Below are positions 51,567 through 59,600 of a DNA stretch of 64,000 bases, piece by piece. The stretch's first letter is position 1; every line of letters starts with the position of its first letter. This DNA is from Terriglobia bacterium (GTDB lineage: Bacteria; Acidobacteriota; Terriglobia; Acidiferrales; UBA7541). The notes under the pieces were generated by a model. It ran no database searches and was not told the DNA's origin. It saw nothing but the letters and a program-made list of their open reading frames with translations. The stretch is taken from positions 1-64,000 of the forward strand of contig JAIQEW010000020.1 in assembly GCA_020073605.1 (NCBI GenBank). The letters run 5' to 3'. Position numbers and translations under genes: made by a program.

Positions 51567-53117
51567 ATGCCTTCCGGCGCACTTTCGCAGAGCAGTCTCG
51601 TCGGCGTGGTTGGAAGCGGAACCATGGGAGCGGGAATCGCACAGGTGGCGGCGCTTGCGGGGCATCCCGTGGTGGTGTATGACAACCGGACCGAGGCAGT
51701 GCCGAAAGCGATTCAAGGCATCCGGCAGAGCCTGGAGAAACTGGTCTCGAAACGAAAACTTTCGGTGGAGGCAGCCGAGGGTGCGTCGGCGCGATTGAGC
51801 GGCGCATCGAGCCTAAACGAACTCCGCGGGTCAGGAATTGTCATCGAAGCCGTTGTGGAGGATCTCGAGGTCAAACGGCAACTATTCGCCGAGCTTGAAA
51901 ATATCGTGGACGCGAAGTGCATCCTCGCCACCAACACTTCCTCGCTTTCCGTGACGGCGATTGCCGCTGCGCTTAAGGCGCCTCAACGGCTGGTGGGAAT
52001 GCATTTTTTCAATCCGGTGCCGTTGATGGAATTGGTCGAAGTGATCGGCGGCGTGGCGACGGATCCGGAACCCCTGAACGCTGTTCACGCAACGGCTGCG
52101 GCATGGGGCAAGACTCCCGTCTACGCGAAGTCGACGCCCGGCTTCATCGTGAATCGCGTCGCCCGGCCCTATTACGGAGAGGCGCTGCTCCTGCTGGCCG
52201 AGCAAGCGGCGAGCCCCGCCACAATTGATGCGGTGATGAGGGAAGCCGGTGGATTTCGAATGGGGCCCTTCGAATTAATGGATCTCGTTGGGCTCGACAT
52301 CGGTTTCGCCGTGAGCCAATCCATATTCGACGCGTACTTCGGCGACCCGCGCTACCGGCCCTCGCTCATCCAACAGGAAATGGTTCGTGCTGGGTTTCTC
52401 GGAAGGAAGACCAAGCGCGGATTCTACGAATATGGCGAAAACGCGCCTGCACCGCTGCCGGACACGGAACCGCTTGGACCGAGGCCCGAACGCGTCACGC
52501 TTTCGCCGTCGGGATCTCTGGCGGAAGCGCTAGCCCAACGCTTGGCTGAATCGGGAGTGATGATTGCCCGAGCGCCTTCGCGAACGGACCACGGGGATTC
52601 GGTCGAAGTGGGAGACGCTATTCTTGCCGTCACCGACGGCCGCAGCGCGACTCAGAGAGCATATGAAACCGGGCATCGGAATCTTGTGGTTGTCGATCTG
52701 GCTCTCGACTACTTGAAGGCCACGCGCGTGGCGATCGCGATGGCGAGCGGGTGCGATGAACGCGCGTACCTCTCGGCGGTCGGGCTCTTGCAGGCCGCGG
52801 GATATGCGGTCTCCCGGTTGAGAGATGTGCCCGGTATCGCCGTGATGCGGACAGTCGCGATGCTGGCCAATGAAGCGGCCGATGCCGTGAATCAGGGCGT
52901 AGCCACGGTCGCGGACGTGGACACGGCCATGCGGAAGGGAGTCAACTATCCGCGGGGACCGCTGGCCTGGGCGGACGAGCTCGGTATCGAGACGATCCAG
53001 AAGGTGCTCGCGAATCTCTCCGCTCATTACGGCGGAGGTCGCTACCGCATTTCGCCGCGGATTCGCCAACTGGTGTGGAGCGGAGGCACGTTTTGCGGTA
53101 CAAGGTGCGATGGGTAG
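51567..53117 (+). CDS. paaH: 3-hydroxyacyl-CoA dehydrogenase (PaaH type)
   Basis: The protein of about 516 residues has the NAD-binding GVVGSGTMGAG near the N-terminus. The catalytic His is in GMHFFNPVPLMELVEV, and two successive 3HCDH C-terminal domains follow (STPGFIVNRVARPYYGEA ... MGPFELMDLVGLDIG, and the second with GIAVMRTVAMLANEAADAV ... GVNYPRGPLAWADELG). The duplicated C-terminal domain and length match 3-hydroxyadipyl-CoA dehydrogenases (PaaH/PaaC). ATG 51567 is used because AAGGG lies ten bases upstream; ATG 51558 is only one base from it. The linked thiolase suggests that the pair cleaves a C6 or C7 dicarboxylyl-CoA derived from the ring. Confidence 0.9.
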   Translation: MPSGALSQSSLVGVVGSGTMGAGIAQVAALAGHPVVVYDNRTEAVPKAIQGIRQSLEKLVSKRKLSVEAAEGASARLSGASSLNELRGSGIVIEAVVEDLEVKRQLFAELENIVDAKCILATNTSSLSVTAIAAALKAPQRLVGMHFFNPVPLMELVEVIGGVATDPEPLNAVHATAAAWGKTPVYAKSTPGFIVNRVARPYYGEALLLLAEQAASPATIDAVMREAGGFRMGPFELMDLVGLDIGFAVSQSIFDAYFGDPRYRPSLIQQEMVRAGFLGRKTKRGFYEYGENAPAPLPDTEPLGPRPERVTLSPSGSLAEALAQRLAESGVMIARAPSRTDHGDSVEVGDAILAVTDGRSATQRAYETGHRNLVVVDLALDYLKATRVAIAMASGCDERAYLSAVGLLQAAGYAVSRLRDVPGIAVMRTVAMLANEAADAVNQGVATVADVDTAMRKGVNYPRGPLAWADELGIETIQKVLANLSAHYGGGRYRISPRIRQLVWSGGTFCGTRCDG

Positions 53118-53160
53118 AGGCACATCGATTGTGTGAAGCGGATCGAAATAGGAGAAATTC

Positions 53161-54366
53161 ATGACCGATGCCGTAATTTGCGATGCGATTCGCACGCCGT
53201 TTGGACGCTACGGCGGAACTTTGTCCGTTGTGCGGACGGACGATCTCGCCGCGATTCCCATTCGGGCCCTGATGGAGCGGAATCCAAGAGTCGACTGGCA
53301 GGCGGTGGACGACGTGATCTTCGGATGCGCAAACCAGGCCGGCGAGGACAATCGCAACGTCGCACGCATGGCTTCCCTTCTTGCCGGTCTTTCGCCGGAT
53401 ATTTCGGGCACGACGGTGAATCGCCTCTGCGGCTCCAGCATGGATGCGGTAGGAATCGCGGCCCGCGCCATCAAATGCGGCGACGCGGACTTGATCATAG
53501 CCGGTGGCGTGGAAAGCATGTCGCGCGCCCCGTTCGTGATGGGAAAGGCTGAAGTGCCTTTCAGCCGTACTGCGGAGATCTTTGATACGACCCTGGGCTG
53601 GCGTTTCGTCAATCCTGCGATGAAGAGCAAGTACGGCACTGATTCCATGGCTGAAACCGCCGAAAACGTGGCGGAGGATTTTCATGTCGCGCGTCCGGAT
53701 CAGGACGCCTATTCGTTGCGAACCCAGCAACGGTGGGCGAAAGCTCATGCCGCTGGATTTTTCCGGAGCGAGGTTCTCCCTGTTTCGATTCCTCAAAAGA
53801 AGGGCGAACCAAAGGTGTTCGATACGGATGAGCATCCACGGCCGGACACGACCCTCGACAATCTGGCGAAGCTGAAACCCATCGTGAAACCGAACGGCAC
53901 GGTCACGGCCGGCAACGCTTCCGGAATCAACGATGGCTCTTGCGCCCTGCTGCTCGCCTCGGAAGCAGCCGCGCGGAAATACGGCCTCACGCCGCGCGTT
54001 AGGGTTCTAGCCACCGCTGCCGCCGGAGTAGCGCCGCGGATCATGGGCATGGGGCCCGTACCTGCCACGCGAAAAGCTCTCGCAAAAGCGGGATTGCCAT
54101 TATCGAAGATGGATGTGATCGAGATGAACGAAGCATTCGCCGCCCAAGCGCTGGCCGTGCTGCGGGATCTCGGCCTGCCGGATGACGCCGCGCATGTGAA
54201 TCCAAACGGCGGAGCGATCGCGATCGGCCATCCGCTCGGTGCCAGCGGGGCGCGGCTGGTGACCACCGCGATCTATCAACTGCAAAACTTGCAGGCTCGC
54301 TACGCGCTTTGCACCATGTGCATCGGAGTCGGCCAGGGAATCGCGACGGTCCTGGAACGATGCTGA
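53161..54366 (+). CDS. paaJ: beta-ketoadipyl-CoA-type thiolase (PcaF/PaaJ)
   Basis: The 401-residue thiolase has all three catalytic residues: C90 (NRLCGSSMDA), H357 (GGAIAIGHPLG) and C387 (CIGVGQG). The YGTDSMAETAENVA block resembles the YGxDSMxETAxNVA signature of 3-oxoadipyl-CoA thiolases. It should release acetyl-CoA or succinyl-CoA from a 3-oxo dicarboxylyl-CoA. It lies 43 bp after the 3-hydroxyacyl-CoA dehydrogenase gene in the same direction. In anaerobic benzoate degradation 3-oxopimelyl-CoA is the expected related substrate. Confidence 0.92.
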   Translation: MTDAVICDAIRTPFGRYGGTLSVVRTDDLAAIPIRALMERNPRVDWQAVDDVIFGCANQAGEDNRNVARMASLLAGLSPDISGTTVNRLCGSSMDAVGIAARAIKCGDADLIIAGGVESMSRAPFVMGKAEVPFSRTAEIFDTTLGWRFVNPAMKSKYGTDSMAETAENVAEDFHVARPDQDAYSLRTQQRWAKAHAAGFFRSEVLPVSIPQKKGEPKVFDTDEHPRPDTTLDNLAKLKPIVKPNGTVTAGNASGINDGSCALLLASEAAARKYGLTPRVRVLATAAAGVAPRIMGMGPVPATRKALAKAGLPLSKMDVIEMNEAFAAQALAVLRDLGLPDDAAHVNPNGGAIAIGHPLGASGARLVTTAIYQLQNLQARYALCTMCIGVGQGIATVLERC

Positions 54367-54420
54367 GGGCGCCATGGATGGCTCGCGGGAACCGAGGATG
54401 ACTGCCGGGGAATATTTCGC

Positions 54421-54455
54421 TTGACGGCAATAATCGCATTACAGTACTGTAATGC
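54421..54455 (+). promoter_or_regulatory. palindromic operator over the RIC promoter
   Basis: GCATTACAGTACTGTAATGC (54436-54455) is a perfect 20-bp palindrome, 17 bp before the RIC start codon. A TTGACG (54421-54426) with 18-bp spacing to TACTGT (54445-54450) makes a plausible promoter whose -10 lies inside the palindrome, so a bound protein would repress. The core AGTACT with ATT/AAT flanks recurs before the benzoyl-CoA reductase genes at 56931-56948. Confidence 0.75.
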
Positions 54456-54472
54456 GCATTCAGGAGAGCCCC

Positions 54473-55228
54473 ATGGAAAGCTCACCACGCATCGCGGAAC
54501 GCGGGGATAAAGCGCCCCCCAATCCCGGAATCACAGTGCGCGACCTGGTTCTTGAGAATCCAGCGTCCGCGCGGGTTTTCGAAACACTCGGCATTGACTA
54601 CTGCTGCGGCGGCAGCCAGACTCTCGCGCAAGCCTGCAAGGCGGCGAACCGATCGGTGGAAGAAGTGAGTGCGGCGCTTCAGAAGGCTGAGCCCGCTCCT
54701 TCCGAAAGAGATTGGCGCAGTGCACCGCTTACGGAGTTGGCCGAGCACATCGTGGCGAAGCACCATGCGTTCACACAGGCGGAGATCGAGCGGGTTACTG
54801 GTCTAATTTCAAAAGTCGTTGCCGCGCACGGCAAGAATCATCCGGAATTGGCTCAAATCCAGGCGATCTTCGCGGGATTGTCGGAGGAATTGAGGGAGCA
54901 CATGAGGAAGGAGGAGGAAATGCTCTTCCCCTACCTTGCCGAAATGGAGGACGCGGCCCGTGTCAAACGCCGTCCGCCGGAACCCATGTTCGGAACCGTG
55001 CAGAACCCGGTGGCTGCAATGATCATGGAACATGAGGCAGCGGCTCAAGCATTTGAAAAGATGCAGGAAATGACGAAAGGTTATATGGTGCCGCCTGATG
55101 GGTGCGCCAGTTATCAAGCGCTCTATCAAGCGCTGCCTGCCTTTGCGGCGGACCTGCACCAACACGTTCATCTCGAAAACAACATCCTGTTCCCTCGTGC
55201 GGTGGAACTGGAGAGCAACCTCGGCTAG
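54473..55228 (+). CDS. ric: RIC/ScdA-type iron-sulfur cluster repair di-iron protein
   Basis: The protein has 251 residues from ATG 54473 (behind CAGGAGAG). The N-terminal ScdA domain (about 20-75) has the IDYCCGGSQTLAQAC motif with C44 and C45. A hemerythrin-like domain follows, with His residues in LAEHIVAKHHAF, HGKNHPEL, LREHMRKEEEMLFPYL, IMEHEAAAQ and LHQHVHLENNILFPRAVELE as di-iron ligands. RIC (YtfE) proteins restore [Fe-S] clusters damaged by NO or oxidants. Placement between the beta-oxidation genes and the Fe-S-dependent benzoyl-CoA reductase suggests protection or re-activation of the reductase. It has its own palindromic operator. Confidence 0.93.
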   Translation: MESSPRIAERGDKAPPNPGITVRDLVLENPASARVFETLGIDYCCGGSQTLAQACKAANRSVEEVSAALQKAEPAPSERDWRSAPLTELAEHIVAKHHAFTQAEIERVTGLISKVVAAHGKNHPELAQIQAIFAGLSEELREHMRKEEEMLFPYLAEMEDAARVKRRPPEPMFGTVQNPVAAMIMEHEAAAQAFEKMQEMTKGYMVPPDGCASYQALYQALPAFAADLHQHVHLENNILFPRAVELESNLG

Positions 55229-55324
55229 ATTATGACCTCTTATCGGACATGCCGCCGTCATGGGCATGTCATCGAAATGCGGCCAAGCATTCCGGACAAC
55301 ACGCGCAGTTTATAGGAGAAGGAA

Positions 55325-55795
55325 ATGGACAAGACAGCAGCCGTCGAGGCAAAGAAAGCAAAACCAGAAATTGCCGGACCAGATGTGGATGCGGTCCTCC
55401 GAATCATGGATGCGATGGAAAAAGCATGGAGCGACAAGAATTTGCCGGAGCTTTTCAACCACTATTGGCACGATGACGGCTTCGTCCTTTTTACCTCACG
55501 CGGCGCTTACTATGGCTGGACCGCGGCGAAGGAAATGCTCGAGAGATATTTCGATAATCTGGACGAGATTACCCTGAAGTTCGGCCCGAGAAAGACAAGA
55601 GTGTTCGGCGACGTCGCCACTGTGGTCTATGAGTGGCGTACCGACGGGAGATCCAAACTGAACGACGCCCGCCTCCTCAGGGAAGGCTATGGAACGGACG
55701 TTTTTCTGCGGGACAAGGGAACATGGAAGCTGTATCACAACCATGTCTCGTTGTCCGAGCCAGGAATCAGTCACATGCAGGATCATCCCTGGTGA
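55325..55795 (+). CDS. SnoaL/DUF4440-like (NTF2-fold) protein
   Basis: The 156-residue protein has an N-terminal Lys/Ala-rich segment (1-20) and a cone-shaped NTF2-like domain: VLRIMDAMEKAWSDKNLPEL, HYWHDDGFVLFTSRGAYYGW, ERYFDNLDEI, and the late strands TVVYEWRTDG and WKLYHNHVSLSEPG. No catalytic residues can be assigned. AGGAGAAGG precedes the ATG. It lies 96 bp after the RIC gene and 98 bp before a GNAT gene, in the same direction, so all may be co-regulated. A role in binding or detoxifying a small aromatic ligand is possible but unproven. Confidence 0.8.
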   Translation: MDKTAAVEAKKAKPEIAGPDVDAVLRIMDAMEKAWSDKNLPELFNHYWHDDGFVLFTSRGAYYGWTAAKEMLERYFDNLDEITLKFGPRKTRVFGDVATVVYEWRTDGRSKLNDARLLREGYGTDVFLRDKGTWKLYHNHVSLSEPGISHMQDHPW

Positions 55796-55893
55796 AAGAG
55801 TATCTGGCGGCTTCATAACGGCAAAGAGGTAAGCGGCAGTACTGAATCTCTTTTTTCTCGGGACGGGAACCTATTACTCGCAATCTGCCAGCT

Positions 55894-56364
55894 ATGACAA
55901 ACGCCATTACTTTCCGGAAGCCGCGCGAGATACATATCCGGCCAGCGGTCAATTCGGATCTCTTGGGGCTGATTGCCCTGGATGAAGAAATCACGGGCCT
56001 CGCCAAGCGCAAATATTGGAAGGAAACGTTTGCACGTTATGGGGCGCGGCGCCGATTATCGCGCTTTTTCCTGGTCGCCGAGTATCGAGGCCGCATTGAG
56101 GGATTTATCATCGGTGAGGTGCGCGCCTGGGAATTCGGCGAGCCGCCTTGCGGTTGGATTTTCACGGTGCAAGTACGTCCTAAAACGCGCCTGAAAGGAA
56201 TAGGGACGCAGCTTTTTGAAACTTTATGCGATGCATTTCGGCATGCCGGCGTTCAGAAAGTGCGCACCATGATGGCGCGTGACAACCAGCTTGTCCTTTC
56301 CTTTTTTCGCAGCCAGGGAATGATGGCGGGGCCTTTTATCGAACTCGAGGCAGCGCTCGACTGA
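55894..56364 (+). CDS. GNAT-family N-acetyltransferase (candidate BadL analogue)
   Basis: The 156-residue GNAT has motif D/A order IRPAVNSDLLGLIALDEEITG, then FLVAEYRGRIEGFIIGEV, the acetyl-CoA pyrophosphate loop VRPKTRLKGIGTQLFETL and the C-terminal NQLVLSFFRSQGMM. GNATs acetylate small amines or protein N-termini. It sits 22 bp upstream of an Rrf2 repressor gene, which is itself just before the benzoyl-CoA reductase operon. In Rhodopseudomonas palustris a GNAT gene (badL) and an Rrf2-type repressor gene (badM) are likewise linked to benzoyl-CoA reductase genes, to my knowledge. A role in making or removing the effector of the repressor is therefore a reasonable hypothesis. Confidence 0.85.
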   Translation: MTNAITFRKPREIHIRPAVNSDLLGLIALDEEITGLAKRKYWKETFARYGARRRLSRFFLVAEYRGRIEGFIIGEVRAWEFGEPPCGWIFTVQVRPKTRLKGIGTQLFETLCDAFRHAGVQKVRTMMARDNQLVLSFFRSQGMMAGPFIELEAALD

Positions 56365-56386
56365 ACCTATTTAGAGGCAAGACTTC

Positions 56387-56851
56387 ATGAAATTGCAAAA
56401 GGCAAGCTCCTTCGCACTTTACGCCGTACTCGAGCTTGCCGAAAATCCGACGAGCCAGCTTTCGGGCACGGAAATCGCGGATAAGTATGGTATTTCCGCC
56501 CATCATCTGGCGAAAGTTTTGCGCGATCTTGGACGCGCAGGGATCGTTGAGGCGGCTCGCGGCGTTGGCGGGGGATATCGGCTTGCCGTCAATGCGAAGC
56601 GGCTCACGCTGCTCGATGTGATCCAGGTCTTTGAGCCGATCGGACCACAGGGCGCCGCGGAGGAAGATCCGGAGCTCGCCACCGATGCAGGATGCGCGCT
56701 GCGCATGGTGCTCGATGAATTGGATGACCATGCGCTTGCAACCTTTCGATCGATCACGATCTCGACCATGCTGAAGCTGATGACGCGCCGGCCGTGGGCC
56801 GGCTCATCGCGTTTCACAAAAGCGATCCGCAAGGCGGCGGCCCGCCGATGA
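56387..56851 (+). CDS. Rrf2-family transcriptional regulator (BadM-like)
   Basis: The 154-residue winged-helix protein has the Rrf2 signature: MKLQKASSFALYAVLELAE, the recognition helix ISAHHLAKVLRDLGRAGIVEAARGVGGGYRLA, and TLLDVIQVFEP. There is a single cysteine (C103), so the three-cysteine [Fe-S] site of IscR and NsrR is absent and cluster-based sensing is unlikely. It lies between a GNAT gene and the benzoyl-CoA reductase operon, like BadM, a repressor of benzoyl-CoA reductase genes in R. palustris. Palindromes with an AGTACT core before the reductase operon and before the RIC gene are its best candidate operators. Confidence 0.88.
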   Translation: MKLQKASSFALYAVLELAENPTSQLSGTEIADKYGISAHHLAKVLRDLGRAGIVEAARGVGGGYRLAVNAKRLTLLDVIQVFEPIGPQGAAEEDPELATDAGCALRMVLDELDDHALATFRSITISTMLKLMTRRPWAGSSRFTKAIRKAAARR

Positions 56852-56930
56852 TTGCCGCGCGCATCCGGGAGCGATACTTGCCGGGGAGCAGAGGGATCCA
56901 CGGCCGCACAAACGGCGTCCCTAATTATGG

Positions 56931-56981
56931 TATTGTAGTACTAAAATAGCGTTGACAAGGCTTCCGGCGTATGCGTAGAAT
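56931..56981 (+). promoter_or_regulatory. promoter and palindromic operator of the benzoyl-CoA reductase operon
   Basis: TATTGTAGTACTAAAATA (56931-56948) is an 18-bp palindrome with one mismatched pair. It ends 3 bp before a consensus -35 TTGACA (56952-56957), which is followed after 18 bp by TAGAAT (56976-56981). Aligned at the centre with the RIC operator it gives ATTRYAGTACTRWAAT. A GAAGGAG ribosome site (57041-57047) precedes the first gene. Confidence 0.8.
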
Positions 56982-57053
56982 GCAGGCCATGCAAGGGCAT
57001 CGCAGAGAGTACGCGGAAATCGGCTGTCAGCGGCTGTAGGGAAGGAGCAAAGC

Positions 57054-58235
57054 GTGGTCACTACTCCGGTCCAAGAAACTTCCAAGCTCAACGCTATTTT
57101 TGACTCCTGCCGCGAGATGGGACAAGACCCAGAATTCAACGTGGCGAAGCGCTGGCTCGAGGACCATCCCGGGAAGAAAGCGATCGGCTGCTTCCCGATC
57201 CATTGTCCCGTGGAGCTGATCCACGCATCCGGAATGCTTCCACTCGGCATTATCGGCGCCGGCACTCAAATCGAGGTCACGTACGCCGATTCCCGTTTCC
57301 AGTCCTTCGTATGTTCGATCGTAAAGACCACGCTGGAGCTGGGACTGACGAACCGGCTGAAGTTTCTCGAGGGGATGTTGTTCCATTCGATCTGCGATCC
57401 AGCGCGCAACCTTTCGAGCGTCTTCCAGCGGAACTTCCCCGACATGTTTGTGGAATACATTCACTTCCCGCAGAATTTTGCTTCACCGTTGGCGAGAAAA
57501 TACTTGGCGACGGAATACCAAAGGATATTGGACGGTCTGCAACAAAGGTCGGGGCATACGCCCACCGTCGACGACTTGAATCGCAGTATCGCTCTCTATA
57601 ACCGCATTCGAGCCGGCTTGCGTGAGATCTACCGGATCAGGACTGACACGCCGCACATGATCTCTGCGGCGGAATCCTTCGTGCTAACGCGAGCGGGAAC
57701 GCTGATGGCTCCGGAAGAATTCGTCAAGATCGTGGAAGAGGTCCTCGCTGAACTTCCCGGACGCCCATCTCGGCCGAAAGACCGGATTCGCGTGATCCTG
57801 GAGGGCTCATTCTGTGAACTTCCACCTGTCGGCCTGATCGAGACCGTGGAACAGGCGGGATGTTACATCCTCGATGACGATTTTCTGCGCGGCTGGAGAT
57901 GGTTTACCGAGGATGTCCCCATTCGGGACAACCCACTGCACGAGCTGGCGGAGAGTTATTCGGAGCGCGCTTACTACTCCGGCACCAAACATGACACTCG
58001 GGAGACGAAAGCGGCGCACTTGATCCAAATGGTCAAGGAGAAGAAAGCGGATGCAGTCATCATGCAAGCCGCCAAATTTTGCGAACCGGCCTTGTTCGAC
58101 TACGCCTTGTATCGCAAGGCCCTGGACGAGGCGAAGATCCCCCATCTACTGTTGGAGTTCGAAGAAAAGACGTGGATTTTCGATCGCGCCCGTTCCGAGG
58201 CGGAAACATTCGTGGAGTCACTATTGTTCGACTGA
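57054..58235 (+). CDS. bzdN: class I benzoyl-CoA reductase subunit, BcrC/BzdN type
   Basis: The 393-residue protein of the 2-hydroxyacyl-CoA dehydratase D-component family starts at GTG 57054 after GAAGGAG. Conserved cysteines include C46 and C51 (IGCFPIHCPVELIHASGMLP), C87 (SFVCSIVKT) and C114 (HSICDPARNL), with later ones in AAKFCEPALFDY. Together with the BzdO-like partner it forms the catalytic half that reduces benzoyl-CoA to cyclohexa-1,5-diene-1-carbonyl-CoA at [4Fe-4S] clusters. It is the first of four clustered genes in the order N-O-P-Q. The related 3-methylbenzoyl-CoA reductases cannot be excluded. Confidence 0.9.
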   Translation: MVTTPVQETSKLNAIFDSCREMGQDPEFNVAKRWLEDHPGKKAIGCFPIHCPVELIHASGMLPLGIIGAGTQIEVTYADSRFQSFVCSIVKTTLELGLTNRLKFLEGMLFHSICDPARNLSSVFQRNFPDMFVEYIHFPQNFASPLARKYLATEYQRILDGLQQRSGHTPTVDDLNRSIALYNRIRAGLREIYRIRTDTPHMISAAESFVLTRAGTLMAPEEFVKIVEEVLAELPGRPSRPKDRIRVILEGSFCELPPVGLIETVEQAGCYILDDDFLRGWRWFTEDVPIRDNPLHELAESYSERAYYSGTKHDTRETKAAHLIQMVKEKKADAVIMQAAKFCEPALFDYALYRKALDEAKIPHLLLEFEEKTWIFDRARSEAETFVESLLFD

Positions 58236-58269
58236 CGGTAAAACGTCAGGTCGATGAAGGAGTCTCATC

Positions 58270-59544
58270 ATGGCGCAAGTCACACCGAAGAGCGATTACC
58301 AGGGACGCATCCACAATCTTCAGAAAGACATGATCGGCCGTTACTACGCGAACCTGACCGCAGCCTCCGAAGGCAAGGGTAAGAAAGCCATCTACATGCT
58401 GATCAGCGGCAATCCCGTGGAGCTGATCGAGGCTTTCGACATGCTCCCGGTCTATCCGGAGGTCAACGCCCTGCAACTAGCCGTCAAGAAGCAGTCGTTG
58501 CCCCTCATCCTGGCGGCCGAGGAAATGGGCTATTCCACGGACAACTGCGCCTACGTCAAAGCCGACGTTGGAATGTATTTTGCGGGCCGCAAGACGCCAT
58601 TCGCCACGATTCCGGAGCCCGACCTGATTTTGTGCAACTACGTCGGCTGCAACGTTTACCTGCAATGGTTCGAGCACCTGGGCGAGTACTCGAAAGCCCC
58701 GGTCTACAATCTGGACGTCCCGTTCTTCCGCACTCCGGGCCCCGAACCCCTGGCGGAAGACATTAACTACGTCGTCAAGCAGTTGGAGGAACTCATCGAA
58801 GTACTGGAGCGGATGAGCGGAAAGAGCCTCGATTACAAGAAATTGCAGCGCATCATGCAGCTTTCCGGCGAGACCGGGGAGTTGTGGTCGGAGATCAAGA
58901 AACTCACGCGAGAGCGCCCCGCTCCCTATGATGCCTATTTTGATTCCGTCATGATGATGGCCCCGCTCTACTGCCTGCGCGGCACCGAGGACGGTCTGCG
59001 GTTCTTTCAGGAAGCATACAAAGAGATGAAGCAGCGGGCGGACAACCACGAGGGTCCCTTGCCGGAGGAAAAGTTTCGCGTCGTCATGGAAGGTCCCCCG
59101 CCATGGCCTTTTCTGCGGCAGTTCCGTGACATGTTCAGCCGATGGGGCGCGGTAGCCATCGCGTCGACGTACTCGACCGTCGGGGGCATATGGGAGTTCG
59201 GCTTCCGGCACGACCCGCAGCGGCCTCTTGAGAGCATGGCCCGGCACATGCTGCAATGGAATTGCACAAACCGCAACTTCCTGCAGCGGTACAAACAACT
59301 CAAGGACTATGTGGATGATTGGGGCGCCGATGCGCTCGTCATCCATTCAGTGAAGAGCTGCAGATTGTTTTCAGCCGGCCAGGGAGACATGAGGGAGTAC
59401 TTCACGAAACAACTGAATGTGCCCACCCTGCTGATCGAATCGGATCTGGAAGACCCGCGATATTTTTCCGAAGCGCAGTTGCGAAACCGCGTGGATGCAT
59501 TCTTCGAATCGCTGGAGCACCAAAGAACGCTGGTCAAGAAGTAG
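58270..59544 (+). CDS. bzdO: class I benzoyl-CoA reductase subunit, BcrB/BzdO type
   Basis: The 424-residue second catalytic subunit shows the family pattern YMLISGNPVELIEAFDMLPVYPEVNALQ, then DNCAYVKADVGMYFAG with C93, and PDLILCNYVGCNVYLQW with C122 and C127. The C-terminal part contains HMLQWNCTNRN and VIHSVKSCRLFSAGQGDMREYF, both with cysteines typical of cluster or substrate binding. It pairs with the BzdN-like protein. AAGGAGTC lies upstream of ATG 58270, and the gap to bzdN is 34 bp. With about 424 residues it fits BzdO/BcrB rather than shorter dehydratase subunits. Confidence 0.9.
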   Translation: MAQVTPKSDYQGRIHNLQKDMIGRYYANLTAASEGKGKKAIYMLISGNPVELIEAFDMLPVYPEVNALQLAVKKQSLPLILAAEEMGYSTDNCAYVKADVGMYFAGRKTPFATIPEPDLILCNYVGCNVYLQWFEHLGEYSKAPVYNLDVPFFRTPGPEPLAEDINYVVKQLEELIEVLERMSGKSLDYKKLQRIMQLSGETGELWSEIKKLTRERPAPYDAYFDSVMMMAPLYCLRGTEDGLRFFQEAYKEMKQRADNHEGPLPEEKFRVVMEGPPPWPFLRQFRDMFSRWGAVAIASTYSTVGGIWEFGFRHDPQRPLESMARHMLQWNCTNRNFLQRYKQLKDYVDDWGADALVIHSVKSCRLFSAGQGDMREYFTKQLNVPTLLIESDLEDPRYFSEAQLRNRVDAFFESLEHQRTLVKK

Positions 59545-59600
59545 AAATTCAGCCATCAAACGCGGGCCACAATGCGAACGGCAAGGAAAGGTAGGGTCGC

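Noticed and set aside
56387..56851. Assignment of the Rrf2 protein as the NO sensor NsrR because RIC is nearby
   Set aside because: Only one cysteine is present (C103); the three-cysteine cluster site of NsrR/IscR is missing, and the context fits BadM better.
57054..59544. 2-hydroxyglutaryl-CoA or lactyl-CoA dehydratase instead of benzoyl-CoA reductase
   Set aside because: Dehydratases use one activator ATPase, whereas here two different ATPase subunits follow, and the context (aryl-CoA ligase, HCR) is aromatic. Phylogeny should still confirm.
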